From assembly GCA_964557085.1 (NCBI GenBank), contig CAZKYS010000036.1:1-20893 (forward strand): DNA of 20,893 nt, written 5' to 3'. The stretch's first letter is position 1. Every line of letters begins with the position of its first letter. The notes beneath the pieces were generated by a model that worked only from the letters and a program-made list of their open reading frames with translations, did not search any database and had not been told where the DNA came from. The position numbers were made by a program, and so were the translations under genes. The DNA comes from Pseudaquidulcibacter sp964557085. Lineage in GTDB: Bacteria > Pseudomonadota > Alphaproteobacteria > Caulobacterales > Aquidulcibacteraceae. Shown here piece after piece: positions 1 through 8,188 of this stretch.

Positions 1-73
1 TTTTGGTTATTCGGTGATTGCCAAAACCCTTCGCTCTTTTGAAAATGAAATTCTTAAGGCAGCTAATAAATGA
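1..73 (+). CDS. 3' end of an unidentified protein (partial)
   Basis: An open frame enters from the left edge (codons in phase from base 2) and ends at TGA 71-73. It encodes about 23 visible residues, a charged C-terminal tail rich in K and E. The stop overlaps the ATG of the next gene in an ATGA arrangement, so the two are probably co-transcribed and translationally coupled. Too little is visible to name a family. Confidence 0.6.
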   Translation, partial: FGYSVIAKTLRSFENEILKAANK

Positions 74-1065
74 GCTATCCATCGCAATTAGAAAGTTGCT
101 TCATTCCACTTATAAGTTTGAAAAGCCTTAAAAACAAACCTGTAAGGCGTATGATTGCTGGCAAACCAATTGTTATTTGGCGGCAAAATGATGAAATCAT
201 GGCAGCTTTTGATAGATGCCCGCACCGGAATTACCCATTATCAGATGGGAGAATTGAAAATAATGCCTTGGTTTGCCCGTATCATGGGTGGGAATTTGAA
301 AACGGGAAATGCCGCAATATTCCAGGGATTGGTAAATGCGATTTAACCAAATATTCGCTTGAAACCCTTGAGGTTCAAATTAAATGGGGCGCGGTTTTTG
401 TGCGCCTTGATAATTCAAAACCAAGTTTAGGTTTTCCACAAATGCCAGATGATGAGAATTTTGATTCATTCTGGTGGGAATTAAAACCTTCAAAAGCGCG
501 GGTTTTTGATGCCCTTGATAATGTGCTTGACCCATTTCACACCAATTTCATTCATGATGGTTTTATTAGAAATAAAAACAAGCGCCAAAAAGTTTTGCAA
601 AGCATTGAAACATTTGAAAACTCACTTGCCGCGACATATATCCAAGATGCCGATTTTGGCGCCATGAGTAAGTTTTTAGAAGGCAAAAGAACCAAATCAA
701 TCGGTCATTATTACCCGCCAATCTGCTTCCAAGGCAGATGGGAAGGACAAAAGGGATTGCAGCATTGCGTTACAATTTGGTTTGTCCCTGAAACTGAAAA
801 TCGAATGCGCTCTATGGTGCGGTTTTCAATGGCGAAATATCGTGGGCCTTTATGGCTTAAAGAAATTTTAGTTCGTTTGTTTTTATTTAAAGTCATTGAG
901 CAAGATGCCGATGCCTTAAAAAAACTTGCCGATAATATTGAAAATTTTGGCGCACCGCATTTTAAAACATCAAATGCCGATATGCTAAGTGCGCCATTTT
1001 CAAAATTATATAATGGTCAAAAACTTGAACCAAAAACTATTGGCCCGTTTGAGATTTATCTTTAA
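70..1065 (+). CDS. Rieske [2Fe-2S] oxygenase, alpha-subunit type
   Basis: This is a 331-residue non-haem iron oxygenase of the Rieske family (VanA/KshA-like size). The N-terminal Rieske domain has the paired cluster ligands C50-x-H52 and C69-x2-H72. The catalytic domain carries H157 and H162 after a DNVLDP segment, and an EQD near 277-279 can supply the aspartate of the 2-His-1-carboxylate mononuclear iron site. Both centres therefore look intact. Family members use electrons from a separate reductase to hydroxylate or demethylate aromatic or steroid-like compounds. No reductase or ferredoxin is encoded in the window, so the substrate cannot be told. The start overlaps the stop of the preceding gene (ATGA). 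The stop overlaps by 4 bases the stop of the convergent aminopeptidase gene, with no visible terminator between them. Family assignment is firm; specificity is unknown. Confidence 0.9.
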   Translation: MSYPSQLESCFIPLISLKSLKNKPVRRMIAGKPIVIWRQNDEIMAAFDRCPHRNYPLSDGRIENNALVCPYHGWEFENGKCRNIPGIGKCDLTKYSLETLEVQIKWGAVFVRLDNSKPSLGFPQMPDDENFDSFWWELKPSKARVFDALDNVLDPFHTNFIHDGFIRNKNKRQKVLQSIETFENSLAATYIQDADFGAMSKFLEGKRTKSIGHYYPPICFQGRWEGQKGLQHCVTIWFVPETENRMRSMVRFSMAKYRGPLWLKEILVRLFLFKVIEQDADALKKLADNIENFGAPHFKTSNADMLSAPFSKLYNGQKLEPKTIGPFEIYL

Positions 1066-3704
1066 TTTGTTGCTTTAATAAGACCCTTGGTTACTTTTTC
1101 TTGCTGCAATTCTTTTAATTTGCCGCATGATTTTACGCTTTCAATCATACGATTGAAGCCAAGCTCGCCGCGCCCTGCGGCAATAACTTTTTTGCGCAAT
1201 AATTTTTCAAGTTCATCAGCCTTGGGCACTGAACAGAAATTAGCCGGCATTTGCGTTAATGAACTTGCCGAAAAAATACCAATTGAGTTTGATAATTTAT
1301 TGAAATTCACCTTATACCATTCATAGGTAAAATCGCGTGTATCCAAATTATTCATAAGGCCACTAAGAATTGCCAATTTATCAGAAGCGCGCAATTTGCC
1401 ATCATTGAAATTATCAATCAGAAATTTTGCACTTTCAACTTTACCGCTAACAAGACCCGAGAGAAAATAGCCCCTTTGCATTGTGTCATTGGTATTTTTC
1501 ATTTTTTCAAAAAGGGTTTTTGTAATTTCAATGCCACCCTCTTGCCCAAGAATATTCATAGCAATATTGGCAATGCTTGGGTCGATTGAATTTTCATTGC
1601 CTGATAAAAATTCCAATGCGCCATTTTTAAGTTTGCTTCTCAATTCTTTTTCATCACCATCATCGGCAACAAGTGCGATTAATTGGGCGCGCAATTTTTG
1701 CAAATCAGGGTCATCACTTGCATATTTACCGAGTGATATTTCACTTCCGATCGCTTGCAATTTGGGGCCATAAGTATTGCGAATAAATTTTTGATATTCA
1801 GGTTTGGCGCTTTCACTCACATAGCCCTTTTGGCTTAGGCCTGAAAGGCGATAGGCACTATTTAACGCAACATTCGAATTTTTATTATCAGCAAGCTTTT
1901 GTGCAGCAAGCAATAAGTCATCAACATTATTTTTGCCCGCTTGGAAATTTGCCCATAGACTATCAATCATTGCCAATGCTTCACCAGGTTTAATTTGGTT
2001 CGATGCATTAATAAGATTACGCCAATCAGCTTCATCAAGATTGTAACGATAATAGCCAAGACCATCAGCATTTGGCACAAAAACATCATTTTTAATATTT
2101 AGTTTTTGCGCTTTGTCATTAAGCATTACGCAGTTTTTATTTTCATTTTGCCGCACACAAAACGGAATTTCCCATTTTTGTGGTTTCAATTTCGTGCCAT
2201 AAAGCGAATATCGTGATTGGCTGGCGATAAATTCATTATTTTTGCGTTTTATATCAACAATTGGAACGCCTTGCTGATCAACAAAACTTTGAAGTGATTT
2301 AACAATATGCTTATCACCTGCAGCATCGCCAAGGGCTGCAAAGAATTCATCAGTTGATGCATTACCATGTGGGTGACGCTTCATATGAAGGCGAACACCG
2401 TCACGGAATTTCACATCACCCATATATGAGGCAATCATTGAAACAACCTGACCACCTTTACCATAAGTTATTTCATCAAAAGCCTGATCAACATCCTTAT
2501 TATATTTTATCTTTTCATGAATTGCGCGGCCCGCTTTTAGGGAATCTATTTTCATAGCGCTAAAGGCTTCATCAAGTGCACCAACGCCAATGTTTAATTC
2601 AGGGCGCCATTCATTGCCAATTTTAAAGCCCATCCAATTGGCAAAACTTTCATTAAGCCAAATATCATCCCACCATTTTGGCGTTACATAATCACCAAAC
2701 CATTGATGTGATAATTCATGCGAAACAATCATCCCAAAATCTTGCTTTTGCGATGTTGGGGCATTTTTATCCAAGAGAATGATTGAATCATTATAAATAT
2801 CCGCACCCGCATTTTCCATCGCACCCGGCATGATTGGTGAACCAATTTGGTCAAGTTTTGGATATGGGAATGGCGCATTAAAATAATCTTCAAGCAATGA
2901 TACAATACGCGGCGTTTCTGCAAGCACATAATCTAATTTATCTTTATTAGGCTTGGTTGCAACCACACGAATTGGCAAAGGTGTTGAGCGTTGCGGCGTT
3001 GGCGGAACAATGCTTGAGGCGCTTACAAATGGGCCAACGGCGAAAGCGATTAAATAGGTTGGTAAAGGTTTTGTTGTTTCAAAATAATGGCGAACCAAAT
3101 CACCTTCTTCTTGGGTTTTTGTTTCAGGTGCGTTTGAAACCGTCATAAAGCCTTTTTTTGTGGCGATGCTTACATCAAATGGAACTTTGAACCCTGGCTC
3201 ATCAAATGATGGGAATGCATCGCGGGCATCGATGGATTCAAATTGCGTCCATGCATAATAATCGTCACCAACTTTGACACGATGAAGCCCTGCGGCATCT
3301 TCTGTGAATGGGGCGGTGTAATCAAAAACAAGATTGATTTCACCCTTTGGCAAAACACTATCAAAATCAAGGCGAATAACGCCAGTTGCATCAACAAGTG
3401 AAACTTTGGCTATATATTCCTTGTCTGCAAATATTGCTTTTGCAGATAAAAAACTAAGGTCACGCCCATGCATGTAAATATGATTGCTTGGGTTTTTAAG
3501 ATTGGCTTTGATTTGTGTATGGCCTGAAAAAGTTTCTTTTTCAGGGATAATTGTCATATCAACTTTGTATGAAATTGGTGCAATTGTATCGGGTAATTTG
3601 CCCTGAGGTATATTTTTAAACGTTTTTGGCGCGGCAATGGCAAAATTTGCCATTAATACACAAGTACATAGTGTAGAATAAAATAACTTAGTTTTTTTGC
3701 GCAT
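1062..3704 (-). CDS. Secreted M1-family zinc aminopeptidase
   Basis: This 880-residue protein removes N-terminal amino acids from peptides. A signal peptide covers about residues 1-24 (Lys-rich start, hydrophobic core, AIAA), so it probably acts in the periplasm or outside the cell. The exopeptidase motif GAMEN is at 294-298. The zinc site is HELSH 329-333 with E352 (in NESFANW) as third ligand, E330 is the catalytic glutamate, and Y414 is the likely transition-state tyrosine. A beta-rich N-terminal domain precedes this, and an all-helical ERAP1_C-like region follows from about residue 530. The length is normal for the family. An AGGGG ribosome site stands just upstream of the ATG. The gene lies 78 bases after trmD on the same strand and may be read from the same transcript. 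Its stop overlaps the stop of the convergent Rieske gene. Confidence 0.93.
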   Translation of the reverse strand: MRKKTKLFYSTLCTCVLMANFAIAAPKTFKNIPQGKLPDTIAPISYKVDMTIIPEKETFSGHTQIKANLKNPSNHIYMHGRDLSFLSAKAIFADKEYIAKVSLVDATGVIRLDFDSVLPKGEINLVFDYTAPFTEDAAGLHRVKVGDDYYAWTQFESIDARDAFPSFDEPGFKVPFDVSIATKKGFMTVSNAPETKTQEEGDLVRHYFETTKPLPTYLIAFAVGPFVSASSIVPPTPQRSTPLPIRVVATKPNKDKLDYVLAETPRIVSLLEDYFNAPFPYPKLDQIGSPIMPGAMENAGADIYNDSIILLDKNAPTSQKQDFGMIVSHELSHQWFGDYVTPKWWDDIWLNESFANWMGFKIGNEWRPELNIGVGALDEAFSAMKIDSLKAGRAIHEKIKYNKDVDQAFDEITYGKGGQVVSMIASYMGDVKFRDGVRLHMKRHPHGNASTDEFFAALGDAAGDKHIVKSLQSFVDQQGVPIVDIKRKNNEFIASQSRYSLYGTKLKPQKWEIPFCVRQNENKNCVMLNDKAQKLNIKNDVFVPNADGLGYYRYNLDEADWRNLINASNQIKPGEALAMIDSLWANFQAGKNNVDDLLLAAQKLADNKNSNVALNSAYRLSGLSQKGYVSESAKPEYQKFIRNTYGPKLQAIGSEISLGKYASDDPDLQKLRAQLIALVADDGDEKELRSKLKNGALEFLSGNENSIDPSIANIAMNILGQEGGIEITKTLFEKMKNTNDTMQRGYFLSGLVSGKVESAKFLIDNFNDGKLRASDKLAILSGLMNNLDTRDFTYEWYKVNFNKLSNSIGIFSASSLTQMPANFCSVPKADELEKLLRKKVIAAGRGELGFNRMIESVKSCGKLKELQQEKVTKGLIKATN

Positions 3705-3782
3705 TAATATCCCCTAAATACCACTAGGGAAATTAACAGCGAATTTTAAACTTTCCACCCTTTTACTGACAATTGCAAAACT

Positions 3783-4475
3783 TTAATCAGATTGTTTGTA
3801 TTTTTCCCAAAGGTCTGGGCGTCTTGCCTTTGTTACTTCTTCACTTTTTTGAAGTTTCCATTTTTCAATTGCGGCATGGTTTCCTGATAATAAAACCTCT
3901 GGAATTGCATGGCCTTCGATTTCGCGCGGGCGCGTGTAAAGTGGATGCTCTAAAAGGCCATTTTCAAAACTTTCATTTTCGTGGCTTTCAGCTTTGCCCA
4001 TCATACCATCAATAAGGCGCAAAACCGCCTCGCACATTGCTTGGGCGGCAATATCACCGCCCATAAGAACAAAATCACCAACCGAAATTTCATCCATTTG
4101 CAAAATATCAATTGCACGCTGATCAAGTCCTTCAAAGCGCCCACAAAATAGCACCATGCCATCTGCCTTTGATAATTCACGCACCTTTTTTTGATTAAGC
4201 GGTTTTCCGCGCGGTGTAAGATAAATAAGTGGACGCGTTCCAACATTCACCGATTTAACTGCATTAATTGCAACATCAGGTTTTATAACCATACCAGCGC
4301 CACCACCTGCGCATGTGTCATCAACCATATTATGTTTGCCATAACCAAAGTTGCGCAAATCAATTGTTTCAAGCGCCCAACGCCCATCTTTGAGCCCACT
4401 TCCTAAAAGCGAAACGCCAAGCGCACCGGGCCATGCATCGGGGGTTAAAGTTATGGTGGTGATTTTAAATGTCAT
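3783..4475 (-). CDS. trmD: tRNA (guanine-N1)-methyltransferase TrmD
   Basis: TrmD methylates G37 at N1 in tRNAs that read CNN and related codons, using S-adenosylmethionine, and prevents +1 frameshifting. The SPOUT trefoil-knot signatures are present: GGGAGM at 57-62, LTPRGKPL at 86-93, CGRFEGLDQR at 111-120, SVGDFVLMGGD near 131-141, and YTRP then PEVLLSGNH near 180-200. The length of 230 residues suits alphaproteobacterial forms. The catalytic Asp of the E. coli enzyme (in EDSF) aligns with E168 in NESF, which I believe is common in this class. The gene is not next to rpsP, rimM or rplS, its usual partners. It starts 9 bases after the stop of the EamA transporter gene, so it depends on an upstream promoter. 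Confidence 0.97.
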   Translation of the reverse strand: MTFKITTITLTPDAWPGALGVSLLGSGLKDGRWALETIDLRNFGYGKHNMVDDTCAGGGAGMVIKPDVAINAVKSVNVGTRPLIYLTPRGKPLNQKKVRELSKADGMVLFCGRFEGLDQRAIDILQMDEISVGDFVLMGGDIAAQAMCEAVLRLIDGMMGKAESHENESFENGLLEHPLYTRPREIEGHAIPEVLLSGNHAAIEKWKLQKSEEVTKARRPDLWEKYKQSD

Positions 4476-4484
4476 TTTATTCCA

Positions 4485-5396
4485 TTATTCGCCAACAGGT
4501 TTTGTTTTTCCTAATTTCGCCTCTCGCAGTGTGATATAAATTGTTGCACCTATTACCAATGCTGCGCCCAATAATGTTATATTATCAAGGGTTTCGTGAA
4601 AGACAATAAAGCCTGCTAATGCTGACATTGGCAATCGTGAATAATCAACAATTCCCATTACCGACGCCTCACCAATTGAAAGCGCTTTTACATAGCAAAT
4701 TTGCGCCCCAACCCCACAAAATCCCATAATCAATAGGATAATCATTTGATTTAAATCAGGTATTGCACCGCCAAAAAATAAGAATGGTAATCCAACCAAT
4801 GTTGTAAAAATATTTGCATAAACAATCAAAGTTGCAGAAGTGTGATCCTTCGTAAGTTCTTTTATCAGAATTATGGAAAGCGCATAAAGCGCCGCCGCAC
4901 CAATTGCCGAAATGGTTGCAAAATTGAAGACCGAATTTTCTGCCCGTGACATTAAAAGAACGCCAATAAAGCCGATAAAGACCGCAGACCATCTTCGCCA
5001 TGCAACTTTCTCACGCAAGAATATTACCGCCAAAACAGTTATGAAAAGCGTTCTTGAAAAACTTATTGCCTGCGCTTGGGCAATTGGTAAGTTTGCGAAT
5101 GCGTAAAAAGATGCAAAAAATGCCGCCGCCGAAGTTGAAACACGAAACAAAAACGGCAATGGCCGCGATATTTTCCAAATTGATGAAGGCTTTCCAATCA
5201 CAAGTGGAATAGATGCCACAAGCCCCGCCAATGCGCGCCAAAAAATCATTGTTGGAACCGAAGTATTTTTTCCCAATTGGCGCACAAATACCGTCATAGC
5301 AACGAAAAATATTGCCGACATAAAGGTCCAAAATGCACCTTGTGCATTGGGGCTTAATGCCCCTAATAAATTGCGGCTTAGTTTAGGTAATTTCAT
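4485..5396 (-). CDS. EamA/DMT-family membrane transporter
   Basis: This 303-residue hydrophobic protein has about ten predicted membrane helices arranged as two EamA repeats, as in the drug/metabolite transporter superfamily. A short cytoplasmic N-terminus precedes the first helix (about 20-38), and the Lys-rich C-terminus follows helix ten. The substrate is not readable from sequence. Members include exporters of amino acids and metabolites, and the rickettsial S-adenosylmethionine importer. Its start overlaps the end of the upstream oxidoreductase gene by 14 bases and its stop is 9 bases from trmD, so the three genes form an operon. Family confidence is high, function open. Confidence 0.88.
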   Translation of the reverse strand: MKLPKLSRNLLGALSPNAQGAFWTFMSAIFFVAMTVFVRQLGKNTSVPTMIFWRALAGLVASIPLVIGKPSSIWKISRPLPFLFRVSTSAAAFFASFYAFANLPIAQAQAISFSRTLFITVLAVIFLREKVAWRRWSAVFIGFIGVLLMSRAENSVFNFATISAIGAAALYALSIILIKELTKDHTSATLIVYANIFTTLVGLPFLFFGGAIPDLNQMIILLIMGFCGVGAQICYVKALSIGEASVMGIVDYSRLPMSALAGFIVFHETLDNITLLGAALVIGATIYITLREAKLGKTKPVGE

Positions 5397-6387
5397 TGTC
5401 TATTATAATCTTTCCAACATTTTGGCGGTTTTTAATTGCCAAAATTGCCTTTGCGCCATCTTGGAGTTTGTATTTTTGGCTTATCAAAGGTTTTATCGAA
5501 CCATTTGATAATAATTCAACCAATTGTTTGACATTTTCATCATATTCATTTGGTTCGCGTTCTTTAAATTCGGTAAAGAAAACGCCCAAAATCTCACACC
5601 CTTTTACAAGCAATAAATTAAGTGCGATTTTTGGAATGCCTGATGGAAAGCCAATCACCAAAAACCGCCCATTCCATGCAATTGCCCGCAATGCTGCTTC
5701 TGAATAATTGCCACCTATTGCATCATAAATGACATCAAAGCCGCCATTGCCAGCCATGTTTTTGAAATCTTGTTTTAGTTTGATTTTTGCTTCTTCGGTT
5801 TCAATTTCTTTGGGATATATGAAAACTTCATCCGCACCATTTTCAAGCGCGATTTTTGCCTTATCTTCGCTTGAAACTGCGCCATAAGTTTTTGCACCGA
5901 GTGCTTTTCCTAATTGTAGGGCCGCGATACCAACCCCACCACTTGCACCCAAAACCAACAATTTTTCACCCTTTTTAATTCTTGCCTTTTGCTTAAGCGC
6001 ATAAAGTGAGGTTCCATAATTGATAAGCATGGCAATGGCATTTTCGTAACTAATGCCATCGGGGATTTTTTCAATTTTGTCGCAATCAGAAACAATAAAT
6101 TGGCAAAGCCCGCCATAAGTTTGTTCACTATAGACTTTATCACCAATTGAAAATTGGGTTACATTTTCACCGATTTGCACAATTTCGCCCGCAATTTCAC
6201 CGCATGGTGCAAATGGCCTTTGGGCTTTGAATTGATATTTATCCTCTATGATTAAGCAATCACGATAATTTATTCCAACTTTATGGATTTTTATTAAAAC
6301 CTGATTGCCTGATGGTTTTGGAATTTCAATTTCACGAAGAACCAAATTCTCTGGTGGGCCAATTGTTTCGCATAAAAGGGCTTTCAT
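5383..6387 (-). CDS. Zinc-free NADPH:quinone oxidoreductase (MDR superfamily)
   Basis: This is a 334-residue medium-chain dehydrogenase/reductase of the quinone oxidoreductase (Qor/zeta-crystallin) type. The GroES-like N-terminal domain contains GINYRDCL near 38-45, and the Rossmann nucleotide motif GASGGVG is at 147-153. The structural and catalytic zinc ligands of alcohol dehydrogenases are not evident. NADPH-dependent reduction of quinones or of enoyl compounds is the expected chemistry. It is the first gene of the leftward group 6387-1062. A perfect 10-bp inverted repeat lies 24 to 46 bases upstream of its ATG and may be an operator, which would fit a stress-inducible quinone reductase. 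Confidence 0.87.
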   Translation of the reverse strand: MKALLCETIGPPENLVLREIEIPKPSGNQVLIKIHKVGINYRDCLIIEDKYQFKAQRPFAPCGEIAGEIVQIGENVTQFSIGDKVYSEQTYGGLCQFIVSDCDKIEKIPDGISYENAIAMLINYGTSLYALKQKARIKKGEKLLVLGASGGVGIAALQLGKALGAKTYGAVSSEDKAKIALENGADEVFIYPKEIETEEAKIKLKQDFKNMAGNGGFDVIYDAIGGNYSEAALRAIAWNGRFLVIGFPSGIPKIALNLLLVKGCEILGVFFTEFKEREPNEYDENVKQLVELLSNGSIKPLISQKYKLQDGAKAILAIKNRQNVGKIIIDNEIT

Positions 6388-6410
6388 ACTTATTCAATAA
6401 TACCGAACAA

Positions 6411-6433
6411 TTTATATTGCAATGCAATATAAA
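6411..6433 (-). promoter_or_regulatory. Perfect inverted repeat, putative operator of the quinone oxidoreductase operon
   Basis: Arms tttatattgc (6411-6420) and gcaatataaa (6424-6433) are exact reverse complements around a 3-base spacer. The site is close upstream of the ATG at 6387 and just beyond the terminator of the OmpA-family gene, which is where the operon's promoter must lie. The symmetry suits a dimeric repressor of the MarR or HxlR kind, but no such regulator is encoded nearby. Confidence 0.45.
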
Positions 6434-6461
6434 AGCCGCCCACAAATTAATGGGCGGCTTT
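6432..6461 (-). terminator. Rho-independent terminator of the OmpA-family gene
   Basis: An 11-bp perfect stem (6432-6442 with 6451-6461, core GCCGCCCA/TGGGCGGC) has an 8-base loop, with a short T tract on the minus strand after the stem. It lies 23 bases past the stop of the OmpA-family gene. Its distal edge overlaps the inverted repeat ahead of the quinone oxidoreductase gene by two bases. Confidence 0.85.
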
Positions 6462-6484
6462 ATGAATTAGAATTTGATTTTTTA

Positions 6485-7999
6485 TTAATCGTGAACGTTA
6501 AATTCAACGCGGCGATTTTTTGCATCCGCTTCTTTTGTTTTAGAAGTATCAAGCAATTTATCAGAACCATAACCAATTGCGCTTAAACCTTCAGCGGGAA
6601 CGCCCTTATCGGTCCAGAATTTTTTAACAGCATCAGCACGTGATTGCGAAAGAACTTTGTTTGCCGCCGCATCACCTTGTGCATCTGTATGACCTGCAAC
6701 TTCAATTTTATGTGCTTTACACGCAGATGCGATACCAGTTAGTGCGCCCAATAATGAAGATGAATCAGAATTGATAATTGCCTTACCAGTTGCAAAATTA
6801 ATTGTGCGCCCATTCATTGTTTCAGTGAATGCAGTATTACATGCCGCAGCATCAGGGTTTGCGCCCAATTTTGCCAAAGCCGCACCAACAGGGGTTTCGG
6901 TTGAACCTTTCACGCTGATATTATCAACAAGGTTTGCGCCTTTTCCTTCTGAGGCATCAATTGCCATTGCAAGTTCAGCCAAGGCTGCATCCTTTGCATT
7001 TTTATCGGCAGCTTCCCCGCTTGCAACAATTGTATTGCCATTATTGCTTAATGATAACCATGGGAAAGATGCTTTCAATTTATCGCCAATTGCACCAAGC
7101 CAAGCAGGCGCAGAAGCACTAGCAACCGCCGCAGGGGCAGTTTGTGGCGCTTTGCCGCTAAATTGGGTTATGCCATAAACAACCAATGCACCAATACCAA
7201 TCATTGCCAACATTGGTAAAAAGCCACCGGCTTTTTTGCCAGTAACCGCATCAACTGCATCACTTGCCGCGTGACCAACTGCGCCAACCGCGCCTTTTGC
7301 TGCATCAACGGCTTCTTCGGCAACATGACCGACAACACCTGCTGCACCTTTTGCCGTTTCGCCAACAAGGCCAACCGCTTCGCCAGCAACTTCACCAGTT
7401 TTTGCCGCAACATCTTTAACGCCCTTACCAAGGCCACCTGCAAGCGCTGCTGCGCCGCCCAAAACTGCCGCGCCCGCGCCAAGTGCCGCGCCGCCAACAT
7501 TTTTGCCAAGATCTTTTGCTGCTTCAACCGCATCACCTGCAACATCACCAACTTTATCGGCAACACCAGTTGCAAGGTCTTTGGCTGCATCAACGGCATC
7601 GCCCGCAACTTCGCCAACTTTGCTTGCGGCGCCTTTTGCGGCATCAACCGCGTCGCCTGCAACATCGCTTACTTTATCAACTGCGCCTTCAACCATATCG
7701 CCAGCATCAGCGGCAATTTTCTTTGCTTTGCTTGCTGCACCGCTTGCGGCTTTTTTTGCTTTTTTTGCAACGCCGTCTGCGGCCTCTTTTGCATTTTCGG
7801 CAACATCGCCAACAACATCACTTGCTTTATCAACCGCAGCACTTGCCGCTTTTTTGGCTTTTTTACCAAGGCCACCAATTGCACCACCAACAGCGCCCAA
7901 AGCACCTTTTGCAGCATCAACACCCGCGCCAGCAACTTCAGTGGTCTTTTCAACCGCATTTTCTACAATGTCATTTCCAGATTTCTTCTTACCAGCCAT
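6485..7999 (-). CDS. OmpA-family peptidoglycan-binding protein with long Ala/Lys-rich LEA-like N-terminus
   Basis: A 504-residue protein of unusual make-up. Residues 1-255 are almost entirely A, G, V, K, D and E in imperfect amphipathic repeats: VAGDAV(D/E)AAK recurs at 113, 131 and 153, and KKAKKAA blocks lie near 46-51 and 79-84. This resembles LEA/apolipoprotein-like helices or histone H1-like tails. A single hydrophobic segment follows at about 259-279. Next comes a Pro/Ala linker, a BON-like stretch (about 298-365) and an OmpA C-terminal domain (396-504). D439 and R454, 15 residues apart in GHTDAQG...SQSRAD, match the peptidoglycan diaminopimelate ligands. There is no N-terminal signal peptide, so the simplest topology has the N-terminus in the cytoplasm and the OmpA domain in the periplasm. 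A GGGAG ribosome site precedes the ATG. The domain call is firm; the role of the N-terminus is inference. Confidence 0.85.
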   Translation of the reverse strand: MAGKKKSGNDIVENAVEKTTEVAGAGVDAAKGALGAVGGAIGGLGKKAKKAASAAVDKASDVVGDVAENAKEAADGVAKKAKKAASGAASKAKKIAADAGDMVEGAVDKVSDVAGDAVDAAKGAASKVGEVAGDAVDAAKDLATGVADKVGDVAGDAVEAAKDLGKNVGGAALGAGAAVLGGAAALAGGLGKGVKDVAAKTGEVAGEAVGLVGETAKGAAGVVGHVAEEAVDAAKGAVGAVGHAASDAVDAVTGKKAGGFLPMLAMIGIGALVVYGITQFSGKAPQTAPAAVASASAPAWLGAIGDKLKASFPWLSLSNNGNTIVASGEAADKNAKDAALAELAMAIDASEGKGANLVDNISVKGSTETPVGAALAKLGANPDAAACNTAFTETMNGRTINFATGKAIINSDSSSLLGALTGIASACKAHKIEVAGHTDAQGDAAANKVLSQSRADAVKKFWTDKGVPAEGLSAIGYGSDKLLDTSKTKEADAKNRRVEFNVHD

Positions 8000-8101
8000 T
8001 TTATTGCTCCCACCAAATTAATTTAAGATTCAAATCAATTATTAAAATCCTTATATGACACCTGTGATAAATTGAAAGCCAAATTTGCCGTTCAAAACAC
8101 C

Positions 8102-8131
8102 TTTAAATGCGCCAATTTATGTAACTATAAG
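8102..8131 (+). promoter_or_regulatory. Candidate promoter for argB operon
   Basis: TTTAAA at 8102-8107 and TATAAG at 8126-8131 are separated by 18 bases. Transcription would begin near 8138, giving about a 50-base leader to the ATG at 8189, which supports that start over the longer frame from 8072. The -35 match is weak. Confidence 0.3.
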
Positions 8132-8188
8132 GTATTTTTCGATAATTTTTATTTGAATTTTGTAGCTTTTGCGTTAGATGGGCGCATC

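Noticed and set aside
3708..3735. Short inverted repeat (ccct-a/t-aggg) near the aminopeptidase start
   Set aside because: The stem is only about 5 bp with a long loop; it is too weak to claim a riboswitch or operator.
7503..7700. Repeated DNA in the OmpA-family gene as a possible CRISPR or tandem-repeat array
   Set aside because: The units are imperfect, of unequal spacing (54 and 66 bases between coding repeats) and fully explained by protein repeats.
7271..8058. Long open frames of 172 to 251 codons on the plus strand opposite the OmpA-family gene, plus minus-strand frames of 96 and 154 codons
   Set aside because: They arise from the repetitive Ala/Lys/Val codon pattern of the real gene. 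Their products are low-complexity (Cys/Asn, Leu/Gln or Ala/Thr/Ser) with no recognisable domain, and they lack ribosome sites.
8072..8188. N-terminal extension of ArgB by 39 residues
   Set aside because: The extra residues do not resemble the family, the length would exceed the norm, and a candidate promoter lies inside the extension.
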